DNA of 64,000 nt from Bradyrhizobium sp. MOS002 (GCF_003020115.1 NZ_PYFX01000004.1:806001-870000); one strand, 5' to 3'; shown: positions 1 through 8,324, numbered from the stretch's first letter. The notes: generated by a model from the letters alone, not told the origin. Made by a program: numbers and translations.

Positions 1-587
1 TCATCACGTCCGTCGACCGCGACGATCTTGCCGACGGTGGCGCCGAGCATTTCGCCCAGACCATCCGCGCGATCCGCGCTGCATGCCCCTCGACCACGAT
101 CGAGATCCTGACGCCCGACTTCCTGCGCAAGGAGGGCGCGCTGGAGGTCGTCGTCGCGGCGAAGCCCGACGTGTTCAACCACAATCTCGAGACCGTGCCG
201 TCGTGCTATCTCACGGTGCGGCCGGGCGCGCGCTATTTCCATTCGATCCGGCTGCTGCAGCGGGTCAAGGAGCTCGATCCCACCATCTTCACCAAGTCCG
301 GCATCATGGTCGGCCTCGGGGAAGAGCGCCACGAGGTGCAGCAGGTGATGGACGATCTGCGTTCGGCCGACGTCGATTTCCTGACCATCGGGCAATATCT
401 CCAGCCGACCCGCAAGCATCACGCCGTGATGCGCTACGTGCCGCCGGACGAGTTTTCGTCCTACGAGAAGGTCGCCTACACCAAGGGCTTCCTGATGGTG
501 TCGGCGAGCCCGCTCACCCGTTCGTCGCATCATGCCGGCGAGGATTTTGCGAAACTGAAGGCCGCGCGGGCAGCAAGCGCCCGCTGA
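1..587 (+). CDS. lipA: Lipoyl synthase, C-terminal part (5' end outside window)
   Basis: The reading frame is open from the window edge to a stop at 585-587 and encodes the C-terminal two thirds of LipA, the radical-SAM enzyme that inserts two sulfur atoms into octanoyl groups on lipoyl-dependent enzymes. Family signatures are visible: [12 protein letters not shown] at the edge, [24 protein letters not shown] and the conserved [10 protein letters not shown] near the C-terminus. The CxxxCxxC cluster motifs that bind the iron-sulfur clusters lie upstream of the window. The next gene starts 6 bases after the stop, so the two are probably cotranscribed. The identification is secure; only the 5' end is missing. 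Confidence 0.95.
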   Translation, partial: ITSVDRDDLADGGAEHFAQTIRAIRAACPSTTIEILTPDFLRKEGALEVVVAAKPDVFNHNLETVPSCYLTVRPGARYFHSIRLLQRVKELDPTIFTKSGIMVGLGEERHEVQQVMDDLRSADVDFLTIGQYLQPTRKHHAVMRYVPPDEFSSYEKVAYTKGFLMVSASPLTRSSHHAGEDFAKLKAARAASAR

Positions 588-593
588 ATCGCT

Positions 594-1064
594 ATGCCCA
601 ATTTTTCGAGCAAGCGCCGTGTCGATCACAGTGCGTCCGAGATGTTTGATCTGGTCGCCGACGTCGAGCGATACCCGGAATTCGTGCCGCTGTGCAGCGC
701 GCTGAAGGTCCGTCAGCGCATGGCGAAACCCGACGGCACCGAGGTGCTGGTCGCGGACATGACGGTGTCGTTCAAGCTGGTCCGGGAATCTTTCACCAGC
801 CGCGTGACGCTCGACCGCGCCAATTTGAAGATCCTGGTCGAATATCTGCAAGGTCCCTTCAGCAATCTGGAAAACCGTTGGACGTTCGAGCCCAAAGGCG
901 AGAGCGTTTGCGATGTCGGCTTCTTCCTTGCCTACGAGTTCAAGAGCCGCATGCTGGCGCTCCTGATGGGCTCGATGTTCGACGCCGCGTTCGCGCGATT
1001 TTCCATCGCGTTCGAGAAGCGGGCGGATGCGATCTACGGACGACGGAAGCTGGCGTCGTCGTAG
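594..1064 (+). CDS. RatA/COQ10-family START-domain protein
   Basis: This 156-residue protein matches the polyketide cyclase/START fold of the RatA-COQ10 family: an early YPEFVPLC segment, FKLVRESFTSRVTLD in the middle and a C-terminal amphipathic helix FDAAFARFSIAFEKRA. Members bind ubiquinone or another hydrophobic ligand (COQ10), while E. coli RatA was described as a ribosome-association toxin; in alphaproteobacteria the coenzyme Q-binding role is the likelier one. It begins 6 bases after lipA, a pairing that recurs in alphaproteobacteria. No partner antitoxin lies alongside. Family call firm, precise role inferred. Confidence 0.85.
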   Translation: MPNFSSKRRVDHSASEMFDLVADVERYPEFVPLCSALKVRQRMAKPDGTEVLVADMTVSFKLVRESFTSRVTLDRANLKILVEYLQGPFSNLENRWTFEPKGESVCDVGFFLAYEFKSRMLALLMGSMFDAAFARFSIAFEKRADAIYGRRKLASS

Positions 1065-1092
1065 TGGTTGCGGACGGGCACGCTCTCTCCTC

Positions 1093-1179
1093 CGTCATTG
1101 CGAGGAGCCCTTGCGACGAAGCAATCCAGAATCCCTCCGCGGAGAAACTCTGGATTGCTTCGCTGCGCTCGCAATGACG
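1093..1179. repeat. Palindromic intergenic repeat after ratA-like gene
   Basis: The arms CGTCATTGCGAG...GAAGCAATCCAGA (from 1093 to 1130) and their complement (1149 to 1179) form an interrupted inverted repeat of about 87 bases, with matching blocks of 13 and 12 pairs per arm. It sits between the convergent lipA/ratA unit and the oxidase operon, so its transcript would fold into a long hairpin from either side. The sequence resembles a short palindrome I associate with Bradyrhizobium intergenic regions; copy number is not checkable here. Confidence 0.75.
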
Positions 1180-1205
1180 ATGGCGGAGGCAGGCGTGCCA
1201 AAATT

Positions 1206-2021
1206 TCAATCCACCGCCTTCACGACATCCGGCGGCTGCGAGGCATAGTACGCCGCGGCCTGCTCGATCTCCTGCGGCGTCATCGCACGCGCGATGTTGC
1301 GCATCTGCTGGCTGATGTCGTTGCGGCGCTCGCCTGAGGCGAAGGCCTGCAATTGCGCCTTCATGTAGGCCTCGGACTGGCCTTCGAGCCACGGGCTGCC
1401 GGTCTTGTTGTCGAGGCTGCCGTGGCAGGCACCGCAGGGCGCGATGCCGCGCATCGGTGCGCCGTAGATCACGATGTTTGGCTTGGGCAATTGCGGGGTC
1501 GGGTGATAGGCCGGCAGCCGTGGCAGGTAAGCGTAATAGTTCGAGAGATCTGCGATCTCCTGGTCCGTCAAATTTACGGCGAACGGCGACATCACGGCAT
1601 TGGTGCGAGCGCCCGTGCGGAAATCATGCAGCTCCTTGTAGATCACCGCCGCGTACTGGCCGGCGAGATTGGGCGAGTCCGCGCGGCTGACGCCTGTCGG
1701 GCCGTGGCAGATCGCGCAACGCTGCGCCAGCGTGGCGCCGCGGCCGATCGCCTCCTGGCTCGGGCGCGACAGCGTGTTCGACGTGAGCACGACCTCCGAC
1801 ATGCGCTTGCTCTGCTCCGGCGCCGTCACGCTTGCCGCGCGTTGCGGCACACCGGCGGCGCTACAGATCGCGTCCCAGACGTTTGCGAACTGAACCCAGG
1901 GCTGTGCGAAGGGCAGCACGATGAAGCCCGCAATCGCCGTCACGACGAAGATTGCGGCCGTGATGCCGACACTCGTCTTGAAATGACGATTGGTGAGGGT
2001 GAAGAGCTCGCGGGTGCTCAT
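1206..2021 (-). CDS. Membrane-anchored diheme cytochrome c of the ba3 oxidase operon
   Basis: This 271-residue protein has one N-terminal membrane helix (about residues 18-38) and two class I heme c sites, CAICH at 102-106 and CGACH at 196-200, each in a cytochrome c4/c553-like domain (GPTGVSRADSPNLAGQY and GSLDNKTGSPWLEGQ). Its ATG overlaps the stop of oxidase subunit I by one base (TGATG), so it is translationally coupled and is the last gene of the operon. It probably shuttles electrons on the periplasmic face to the CuA centre of subunit II. Cluster membership is clear; its redox partner is inferred. Confidence 0.88.
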   Translation of the reverse strand: MSTRELFTLTNRHFKTSVGITAAIFVVTAIAGFIVLPFAQPWVQFANVWDAICSAAGVPQRAASVTAPEQSKRMSEVVLTSNTLSRPSQEAIGRGATLAQRCAICHGPTGVSRADSPNLAGQYAAVIYKELHDFRTGARTNAVMSPFAVNLTDQEIADLSNYYAYLPRLPAYHPTPQLPKPNIVIYGAPMRGIAPCGACHGSLDNKTGSPWLEGQSEAYMKAQLQAFASGERRNDISQQMRNIARAMTPQEIEQAAAYYASQPPDVVKAVD

Positions 2022-3643
2022 CACTGCGCTCCCACATAGACGGCCGGCACCGAGGTGCCCTCGCTCAGCGCCAGATTCAGGATCGGATAGCCGTAATTGG
2101 TGAGGGTGAGGGCGATCATCAGCGCCACCCACAGTGCGTGGGTGTTGAGGGCGACCGGGACCGTTGTGGGCTGGTGCACCGCCAGCGCGAAGCGATAGGG
2201 GCCTGCGTCGACCTGCGGCGCACGCATGCCGCGGGCCAGGATCACGATGAACATGATGCCCGACGCCAGCAGGATGAAGCCGCCGATGGCCGAGAGGGTG
2301 ACCGAAAGTGCCTGCGGGGCGATGGCGGGATCGCCGAAGTCGAAATAGGCCATGCGGCGCGGCATGCCGAGAATGCCGACCCAGTGCCAGGGAAAGGTCG
2401 TGACGATCATGCCGATGAACCACAGCCAGAGCTGGGTGCGGATCAGGCGGATATCGATCAGCTCGCGTCCGGTCAGATGCGGCCACAGATCGTAGGCGAT
2501 CGCAAAATACATGATCACGATGGCGCCGCCGAAGATCAGGTGGAAATGGCCGGTGATCCACTGCGTGTTGTGGATCGACGCGTCGAGCTGATAGCTCATG
2601 TTGATGAGGCCGCCGGCGCCGCCGAAGCCGAGCATGACGAAGGAAAATGCGAGGGCCAGCATCATCGGGTTGTCCCAGGGCAGGGCCCCGATCCAGCCGA
2701 ACATGCCGCGGCCGCCGCGCAGGCGCGCCGCGATCTCGACGGAGGCGCAGATCGTGAACACGGTCAGCAGCGTAGGCAGCGCGACCAGCGCGGTGAAGGC
2801 CGAATGAATGAACTTGAAGCCGGCGCCGACCTGCGGATCGGCGAAGGTGTGGTGCATGCCGATCGGCATTGCGACCACCAGGAACAGGATGAAGGAGATC
2901 CGCGCCATGCTGTCGGAATAGATACGGCCGCCGATCGCGCGCGGCACGATGGTGTAATAGGCGATGTAGGTCGGCATCAGCCAGAAATAGACGATGGCGT
3001 GCAGCGTCCAGGAGAAGAACACGCGGGCAAGGCCGGCATCGATGGTGGCCTTCAGCCCGGCCGCGACAGGAATGATCTGGAGCAGCAGTTCGAGCGCTGC
3101 GCCGACCGCAGTCCAGGCCCACAGATACGAGCCCGCGACATTGGCGAACATCGCCAGTGGCACCGGCGCGCCGGGATGGGCCTTGCGCCAGACGCGCAGA
3201 TTGACCGACATCAGCGCGACCCAGATCCAGGAGCCGACCACGACCAGCACGACGCCGAGATAGTAGAAGACGTTGCCGATCAGCGGCGGGTAGAACGTGT
3301 AGAGCACCGACGCGCGGCCCAGCGCGATCGGGACCATCGCCATGATCGCGCCGACCACAATCAGCCAGAATCCGGCCCAGGCCCAACGCACGCCGACAAG
3401 ACGCTGCTCCAGCGCGGACTCGCTGATGGCGTAGCCGAAGCCCATCGCGACCAGGGTCGGGAAGACGTAGCCCATCACCGTGCCGTGCGCGGTCAGCGAA
3501 CGGTAATAGAGCTCGGGGTTGGACAGCCAGGTGCCAATCGGGCTGCGGATGAACATCTGCCAGGCGCCGAGCGTGAGCGCGATGCCGAACACGGCGAAGG
3601 CCAGCCAGAAATGGGCGAGGATGAGCTTTCTATTGACCAACAC
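2021..3643 (-). CDS. ba3-type cytochrome c oxidase subunit I
   Basis: This 540-residue polytopic protein is the catalytic subunit of a B-family heme-copper oxidase. Visible ligands are the early low-spin heme His in LTAHGTVMGY, the CuB His and cross-linked Tyr in TLHAIVYFWLMP, the His-His pair in GMHHTFADPQ and the TGHFHLIFGG heme-ligand segment. The N-terminal MLVNRKLILAHFWLA and the HAIVYFWLMP form are typical of ba3 rather than aa3 or cbb3 enzymes. It reduces oxygen to water with proton translocation in the inner membrane. The start ATG lies 14 bases inside the 3' end of the subunit II gene. The family is clear; I leave the symbol blank because naming varies (cbaA, coxA, ctaD). Confidence 0.93.
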   Translation of the reverse strand: MLVNRKLILAHFWLAFAVFGIALTLGAWQMFIRSPIGTWLSNPELYYRSLTAHGTVMGYVFPTLVAMGFGYAISESALEQRLVGVRWAWAGFWLIVVGAIMAMVPIALGRASVLYTFYPPLIGNVFYYLGVVLVVVGSWIWVALMSVNLRVWRKAHPGAPVPLAMFANVAGSYLWAWTAVGAALELLLQIIPVAAGLKATIDAGLARVFFSWTLHAIVYFWLMPTYIAYYTIVPRAIGGRIYSDSMARISFILFLVVAMPIGMHHTFADPQVGAGFKFIHSAFTALVALPTLLTVFTICASVEIAARLRGGRGMFGWIGALPWDNPMMLALAFSFVMLGFGGAGGLINMSYQLDASIHNTQWITGHFHLIFGGAIVIMYFAIAYDLWPHLTGRELIDIRLIRTQLWLWFIGMIVTTFPWHWVGILGMPRRMAYFDFGDPAIAPQALSVTLSAIGGFILLASGIMFIVILARGMRAPQVDAGPYRFALAVHQPTTVPVALNTHALWVALMIALTLTNYGYPILNLALSEGTSVPAVYVGAQ

Positions 3644-4205
3644 AGCTCAGCCTCCCGCCACCCTTCGCGCGGTTCGCGAAGTCCGTCTTGTCGATCACCT
3701 TGACCTTGCCCCACATGCCCTCGTGGCCGAAGGAGCAAAACTCCTGGCAGGGCATCAGATAGTCGCCGGTCTTCGTAAAGCGCATGAGCTGTTCGGAGAT
3801 GTAGCCCGGCACCAGCATGGTGTTGACGTTGGTGCCCTGGATCAGGATGCCATGTACGACGTCGGCGCTGGTGGCGCGCAATGTGATCGGCGTATCCGCG
3901 GGCACCACGATGCAGGCCGGCGTGAAGGAATATTGCTGCCCGATCGCGCGCACGGTCACATTGCCGTTGGCTTCCAGCATGCTGCCGAGATTGCTCTCGA
4001 CGAATTCACCGGTCAGATGCAGCCGCGAGGGATCGGTGGTCTCGACGCGCGGCTGCGGCATGGTCGCGCGATGGATACCGGCGAATGCGGCCAGCAGCGC
4101 CATCATCACGACGATGATCACGGCGATAGTGGCCCAGCGCCGCTCGACACGGGCTGCGACCTCGGCGCTGGCGCTACCGTTGCTGTGGGCTCCCTCGACG
4201 CTCAT
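3630..4205 (-). CDS. ba3-type cytochrome c oxidase subunit II (CuA domain)
   Basis: The protein is 191 residues from the ATG at 4205, chosen because it overlaps the upstream stop as ATGA; a longer in-frame start at 4253 would add 16 residues. A single N-terminal helix (about 24-44) anchors a periplasmic cupredoxin domain. The full CuA ligand set is present: His118 (ADVVHGILI) and CQEFCSFGHEGM with Cys153, Cys157, His161 and Met164 plus the bridging Glu155. CuA accepts electrons from the cytochromes c encoded in the same operon and passes them to subunit I. Confidence 0.92.
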   Translation of the reverse strand: MSVEGAHSNGSASAEVAARVERRWATIAVIIVVMMALLAAFAGIHRATMPQPRVETTDPSRLHLTGEFVESNLGSMLEANGNVTVRAIGQQYSFTPACIVVPADTPITLRATSADVVHGILIQGTNVNTMLVPGYISEQLMRFTKTGDYLMPCQEFCSFGHEGMWGKVKVIDKTDFANRAKGGGRLSCVGQ

Positions 4206-4378
4206 TGCAGCGAGCCGCGCGGCAGGAACACGAACAGATAGAAGGCGAACCACATCGCGACCACGCAGGCCGTGGCGATGCCGGCGAGCACGATCGCACC
4301 GGACGGGCCTTGCGCCACGACTTCTTCGACGGCCTGGTCGGCGGCGGCTGGGCTGGTCGGCGGATCGGAATTGAACAT
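4202..4378 (-). CDS. 58-residue single-helix oxidase subunit (subunit IIa-like)
   Basis: This short ORF has a 26-residue soluble N-terminus and one transmembrane helix (about residues 28-53, rich in Ala, Val and Phe), ending FLPRGSLQ. Its stop overlaps the subunit II start as ATGA, and it begins 8 bases after the triheme cytochrome gene, so it is embedded in the operon. Its position, size and topology fit the small extra subunit of ba3 oxidases, such as the 34-residue subunit IIa of the Thermus enzyme. There is no sequence signature to prove this, so the assignment is from context. Confidence 0.75.
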   Translation of the reverse strand: MFNSDPPTSPAAADQAVEEVVAQGPSGAIVLAGIATACVVAMWFAFYLFVFLPRGSLQ

Positions 4379-4386
4379 GGCGGCCC

Positions 4387-5643
4387 TCAGTTCAGCGGTG
4401 CCGAGCGCAGCTCGTTGGCCTCGCGCGCCGAGACCGGCGTGCCGCGATTGCCCCAGGCGGTGCGGATGTAGGAGACGACGGCGGCGACCTCGTTGTCGGA
4501 GAGGAGGCCGGCGAAGGGCGGCATGCCGTAAGGCATCGGATTGCCCTTGGTGCCCGGCGGATAGCCGCCATTGAGCACCATGCGGATCGGGTTGACCGCC
4601 GACTGCATCTCGATCGATTGGTTGTTGGCAAGCGGCGGCCAGTGCGGCGGTTTGCCCTCGCCCTGCGTGCCATGACAGCTCGCACAATTCTTGTCGTAGA
4701 CGGTCTTGCCGAGGCTGATCAGAAGGCTGCTTTCGCTGGTGGGCAGTGCCGAGCTCGCGGCCGGCGGAGGCGAGGGCTCCGCGATCCCCTTGAGGTAGAC
4801 CGCCATCGCCCTGGTGTCCTCGTCGTTGAGATATTGCAGGCTGTTGTGCACGACTTCGGCCATCGGGCCGTAGACCACGCCGCGCATGGAGACGCCGGTC
4901 TGGAGCAGATCCGTGATGTCCTTGATGCTCCAGTCGCCGAGCCCGGCCTCACGGTTTGACGTCAGCGAAGGCGCGTACCAGTTCTGCATCGGGATCAGGC
5001 CGCCTTTGAACGCGTCCGATTGCGAGGTGCCGCCGAGCGCGTTGATCGGCGAATGGCACATGCCGCAATGGCCGAGGCCCTCGACCAGATAGGCGCCGCG
5101 ATTCCATTCCGCCGATTTTTTCGGATCGGGCTTGAACTCGCCCTCGCTGAAGAACAGCGTGCGCCAGCCGAGGATGAGTTGGCGGTTGTCGTAAGGGAAA
5201 CGCAATTCGTGCGGCTTGTTCTTCTGATTCACCGGCGCGATCGAGCGCAGATAGGCGAAGATGGCGTCGCTGTCGGCGCGCGTGACCTTGGTGTAGGATG
5301 CAAACGGCATCGCCGGGTAGATCAGCCCGCCGTCCGGGAAACGGCCGCTGTGCATGGTCTTGTAGAAGTCGTCGGCGCTCCACTTGCCGATGCCGGTCTC
5401 CGGATCGGGCGTGATGTTGGAGGTGTAGATCGTGCCGAACGGGGTCGGCATGGCACGGCCGCCGGCAAACAGACGGCCTTCCGGCGCGGTGTGGCAGGCG
5501 GTGCAGTCGCCCGCACGGGCCAGATATTCGCCGCGCGCGATGATGTCGCCGGTCTTGTCCTGCGCTGCTGCTGCCGTGGTGAACGCGGCGAGGGCGAGCA
5601 ACTTGACGGACAGGAGCTTGATCGACAATTTGAAGCCCATCAT
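4387..5643 (-). CDS. Triheme cytochrome c (alcohol/gluconate dehydrogenase cytochrome subunit type)
   Basis: This 418-residue protein has a signal peptide (about 1-27, cleaved after AAAA) and three heme c motifs: CTACH at 47-51, CGMCH at 193-197 and CASCH at 320-324. Three tandem cytochrome domains of this kind are known from the cytochrome subunits of membrane alcohol, gluconate and sorbitol dehydrogenases, with segments such as TSNITPDPETGIGKWS. No dehydrogenase gene is adjacent. It lies inside an oxidase operon, so it probably feeds electrons to the CuA centre. It starts 8 bases after the upstream diheme cytochrome gene. Heme count is direct; the partner is inferred. Confidence 0.88.
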   Translation of the reverse strand: MMGFKLSIKLLSVKLLALAAFTTAAAAQDKTGDIIARGEYLARAGDCTACHTAPEGRLFAGGRAMPTPFGTIYTSNITPDPETGIGKWSADDFYKTMHSGRFPDGGLIYPAMPFASYTKVTRADSDAIFAYLRSIAPVNQKNKPHELRFPYDNRQLILGWRTLFFSEGEFKPDPKKSAEWNRGAYLVEGLGHCGMCHSPINALGGTSQSDAFKGGLIPMQNWYAPSLTSNREAGLGDWSIKDITDLLQTGVSMRGVVYGPMAEVVHNSLQYLNDEDTRAMAVYLKGIAEPSPPPAASSALPTSESSLLISLGKTVYDKNCASCHGTQGEGKPPHWPPLANNQSIEMQSAVNPIRMVLNGGYPPGTKGNPMPYGMPPFAGLLSDNEVAAVVSYIRTAWGNRGTPVSAREANELRSAPLN

Positions 5644-5651
5644 CCGCCTCG

Positions 5652-6431
5652 TCAGTTGGGCTGGCTACCGCAGCCAAATGGCAGCGCGTAGGTGCCTTTC
5701 GGCACGGGGGCTGGGTTGCTCGGGGCAGGCCGCGTCGCAAGCCAGGCTGCGACGGCGGTGACGTCCGCCTCGGTCAGGTGCCCGGCGACGAGCTGCATGC
5801 AATCAGGCGATTTCGCGGTGCGGGTGCCATAACGCCAGCCGCCGAGCTGGGCGCTGATATAATTGGCGCGCAAGCCCAGCAGGCCGGGGATGCCCGGCTG
5901 CATCCCCGTCAGTCCCGGGCCATGACAGCTCACGCAAGCCGGAATGTTGCGGCCGGCATCGCCGCTGGTGGCGAGCAGCTCACCGTGCGCGAGGACGTCC
6001 TTGCTCACTTCGCTCGGCGCGGGCTGTGGCAGCGGCGGGTGCTCGCTGGCAAAATATTCCGCCATCGCCTCCAGATAGGGATCGGGCAGGAACTCCAGCA
6101 GATAGTTCATCGGCGGGTATTTGCGCCGGCCGCTGCGGAAGGCGAGCAGCTGGTTGTAGAGATAACCGGCGGGCTTGCCCGCGAGACGCGGAAAATAGAC
6201 GTCGCTGGTGCCTTCGCCCTTGTTGCCGTGACACGGCGTGCAGGCCTCGACGCGCGCCGCCATTGTATCCGGCGGCTGGTTGACGGTTTGCGCGGTCGCA
6301 CCGTCGGTTGCGGCCAAGACGGCCATAGTGGCCAAGGCGGTAATGGCGGCAATGGCGACTGCCGGAGCAGTGTAGCGAGCGAACACTCTCGTCGCCCTCC
6401 AGGGCTGGGCCGGGTTGATTCCCGGCCACAA
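5652..6431 (-). CDS. Exported diheme cytochrome c4-like protein, first gene of oxidase operon
   Basis: This 259-residue protein has an N-terminal signal or anchor (about 22-48, ending ATAQ) and two heme c motifs, CTPCH at 64-68 and CVSCH at 166-170, each followed by the GNKGEGTSDVYFPRLAG and GPGLTGMQPGIPGLLG segments of cytochrome c4-type halves. It is the promoter-proximal gene of the six-gene operon. An inverted repeat, TATTGCGGCAATA, lies 14 bases upstream of the start. With the two other multi-heme cytochromes it would give the oxidase seven heme c groups in all. The exact start is uncertain by a few residues. Confidence 0.87.
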   Translation of the reverse strand: MWPGINPAQPWRATRVFARYTAPAVAIAAITALATMAVLAATDGATAQTVNQPPDTMAARVEACTPCHGNKGEGTSDVYFPRLAGKPAGYLYNQLLAFRSGRRKYPPMNYLLEFLPDPYLEAMAEYFASEHPPLPQPAPSEVSKDVLAHGELLATSGDAGRNIPACVSCHGPGLTGMQPGIPGLLGLRANYISAQLGGWRYGTRTAKSPDCMQLVAGHLTEADVTAVAAWLATRPAPSNPAPVPKGTYALPFGCGSQPN

Positions 6432-6444
6432 CGTAGAGCGGCAT

Positions 6445-6457
6445 TATTGCGGCAATA
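6445..6457. promoter_or_regulatory. 13-base palindrome upstream of oxidase operon
   Basis: TATTG-CGG-CAATA is a perfect 5-base inverted repeat ending 14 bases before the first codon of the operon. It could be an operator or simply the leader. It does not match the 14-base FNR/FixK consensus. Function unknown. Confidence 0.3.
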
Positions 6458-6616
6458 TAGTCGGGCGCAAGATGCGAAGGAGCCGATGACGTTTGCTCGC
6501 GGTTGCACATTTGCGATCCCGATCGGTTTCGACAAAAATTGCGTGCATTTTGACAAGCAAACACAGGTTTGAAGTCTCGCGACGCATCGCGCCCGAGCTT
6601 CGCTTTGTCTCGTACA

Positions 6617-6747
6617 CCCTCTTCCGTCAGAGGGCGCAGGGAAGACCGGGTGCCGGCTGGCACCCACGGTCCGCTGTGCGAAGGTTGCGCTACAGGAGGC
6701 TGCACAGCGGCATACAGGTGAAGCCCAACACACGGCCTTCCCTGCGC
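6617..6747. repeat. Multi-stem structured repeat element
   Basis: Four perfect stems nest in 131 bases: CCCTCT/AGAGGG (6617-6622 with 6629-6634), an outer 11-pair stem GCGCAGGGAAG/CTTCCCTGCGC (6634-6644 with 6737-6747), and inside it two hairpins GGGTGCC/GGCACCC (6648-6654 with 6659-6665) and CCGCTGTGC/GCACAGCGG (6671-6679 with 6702-6710). This is the layout of a three-way junction. The text resembles a sequence I recall as recurring between genes in Bradyrhizobium, so a mobile or dispersed element is likely, but an RNA function is possible. Confidence 0.6.
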
Positions 6748-6916
6748 AGGGGATATGCACAGGCAAAAAAGTCTTGATAGATCAAAGCGCAGCGCCGGTG
6801 GTGTCGGCCTAGTGTCAAGATGTGCCGCAAGTACTACACACCTCGCAGGAAGGCCGTACAGGCGCTTTGACCCGCGCCGCGGCGTTTCCCCGTCCCGAGC
6901 GAAACAACGCGCTACG

Positions 6917-7048
6917 CTATCCGGCGTCGTTGAGCCTGGTGATCGCCTCGGCGAGGCTGTCGGCGCGCGGCCCCTTGCAGGCGGCGTCCTGTTGCGCGCG
7001 CGTGTGCTGTGGAAGTTCACAGCCTGAAAGCGACCAAGCCACGGCCAT
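6917..7048 (-). CDS. Possible 43-residue lipoprotein-like peptide
   Basis: An ATG at 7048 opens a 43-residue frame whose N-terminus reads MAVAWSLSGCELPQ, with LSGC resembling a lipobox, followed by a hydrophilic tail with ADSLAEAITRLNDAG at the end. The tail has the composition of a real protein, and the two shadow frames are far more arginine-rich. The hydrophobic stretch is short and lacks an obvious basic N-region, and the ribosome-binding site is weak. It may be a decayed or remnant gene. Unrecognised family. Confidence 0.35.
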   Translation of the reverse strand: MAVAWSLSGCELPQHTRAQQDAACKGPRADSLAEAITRLNDAG

Positions 7049-7203
7049 CCTGTCGCCGCTTTTGATAACCCGAAAGTTGCCATTTAGGCACAAGACGACT
7101 GTTTCGAGTCACTTAGCTTTCAGATGGAAGTTGGGATCGAACCCAATTCTACAGCACAGTTTCGAAGGTCGCGCTTTGCAGCGACAGGGATGGAGAAAAT
7201 GCA

Positions 7204-7989
7204 ATGAGAAAACTTTTGCAGGCTGTAGTTGGTTTCGCGGCATTAGCCGCAGCGGCTCCCGCATTCGCCGCGGACATGCCCGTCAAGGCGGCGCCTCCGC
7301 CGGCGGTCCCGATTTATAGTTGGACCGGCTTCTACATTGGGGCCCACGTCGGGGGCGCGCGGACTGAAACGGACTGGTTCTACCCATGCTCCGCGACGAA
7401 CCTCCTTATCGCGTCCCCGTGCAATTTGGCGCAGGGAGGCCATAGCGCATCAAGTTGGCTTGCTGGCGGCCAAGTCGGGTTCAACTACCAGGTCGGGCGA
7501 TTTGTGTGGGGCGTCGAGGCCGACTTCAGCGCAACACGAATGGAGGGAAACAATCTGGATGCCGCGTTTCCGCTCCAAGAATTTCTTCATAGCCGCACGG
7601 ACTTCATCGGCACTGTGGCACCCCGCGTGGGCGTGGCGTGGGATCGAGTGCTATTTTATGCCAAAGGTGGTGTCGCTTGGGCGCACGATGACTACTGGCT
7701 GACGCTTACTCCCAATCAATTATTGGCGGGCCAAACATTTGCGACCGGCGACGCAACGCGGTGGGGTTGGATGGTTGGCGTCGGGATCGAGTACGCGTTC
7801 GCGCAAAATTGGTCCGTCAAAGCCGAGTACAACTATATGGATTTCGGAACCGAACGCATCTTCGTCAAGAGCACCGGCATAGAACCCACACAGCCAAATT
7901 TCGACGAGGACATCAGGCGAACGATCCAGGTTGCAAAAGTCGGTTTGAACTACAAGTTCGACTGGGGCGGGCCGCTCGTTAGATATTGA
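7204..7989 (+). CDS. Omp31/RopB-like outer membrane beta-barrel protein
   Basis: This 261-residue protein has a clear signal peptide ending AFAAD (cleavage near residue 22), then the MPVKAAPPP and YSWTGFYIGAHVGG segment that opens this rhizobial barrel family. Alternating hydrophobic strands and the C-terminal VAKVGLNYKFDWGGPLVRY with an aromatic end are barrel hallmarks. Two cysteines in PCSATNLLIASPC could pair in an extracellular loop. Bradyrhizobia carry many paralogues; the role is structural or adhesive and not specified by sequence. A GGAGAAAAT segment precedes the ATG. Confidence 0.88.
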   Translation: MRKLLQAVVGFAALAAAAPAFAADMPVKAAPPPAVPIYSWTGFYIGAHVGGARTETDWFYPCSATNLLIASPCNLAQGGHSASSWLAGGQVGFNYQVGRFVWGVEADFSATRMEGNNLDAAFPLQEFLHSRTDFIGTVAPRVGVAWDRVLFYAKGGVAWAHDDYWLTLTPNQLLAGQTFATGDATRWGWMVGVGIEYAFAQNWSVKAEYNYMDFGTERIFVKSTGIEPTQPNFDEDIRRTIQVAKVGLNYKFDWGGPLVRY

Positions 7990-8324
7990 CAGCATCACGG
8001 CCTTGAACTGCGATAGTCCGGGTTGTGTTAAAGCCAGTGCCGCCGAATTGGCGACCGCATGTCTGACACCGACAACTGGTTGCGCGGCATCGAATTCGTC
8101 GGCGAGTCGAACTTGTGCCACCTCGACCGAATGCAAAAGGCCGATGTACGCTCCCAATATTCAGAAAGGAACCAATCCGACGCGCCGGCCGGCCGCGTCG
8201 CGCTCTCACTACACCGCGAACTCACCACGCAAAACACCGAATGCCTTGGGCCAGGCAATCGCCTGGTGACGTCCTCGGTGCACTGAGATCGGCGAACCCG
8301 CCGCCCTCGAAGGCCAGCGCCGGC
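7990..8324. other. Stretch without a confident gene
   Basis: A 75-residue plus-strand frame (8059-8286) begins MSDTDNWLRGIEF and has plausible composition in its first half, but there is no clear ribosome-binding site and the frames on the other strand are equally long. I do not call it as a gene. Nothing else recognised. Confidence 0.5.

Larger units (their letters stand above)
6432..7203. other. Gene-poor stretch between oxidase operon and barrel protein
   Basis: These 772 bases hold the presumed oxidase promoter region, a structured repeat at 6617-6747, an imperfect TTGAT-AG-ATCAA palindrome at 6773-6784, a possible 43-residue minus-strand ORF at 6917-7048, and the leader of the barrel gene. 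I found no tRNA or confident larger gene. Confidence 0.7.

Noticed and set aside
2138..3703. Long open frame antisense to oxidase subunits
   Set aside because: It is rich in Asp/Arg/His as the reverse of a membrane protein gene and has no ribosome-binding site; the minus-strand oxidase subunit I is the real gene.
6773..6784. TTGAT-AG-ATCAA considered as FNR/FixK site
   Set aside because: Spacing is 2 bases instead of 4, so it does not fit the 14-base consensus.
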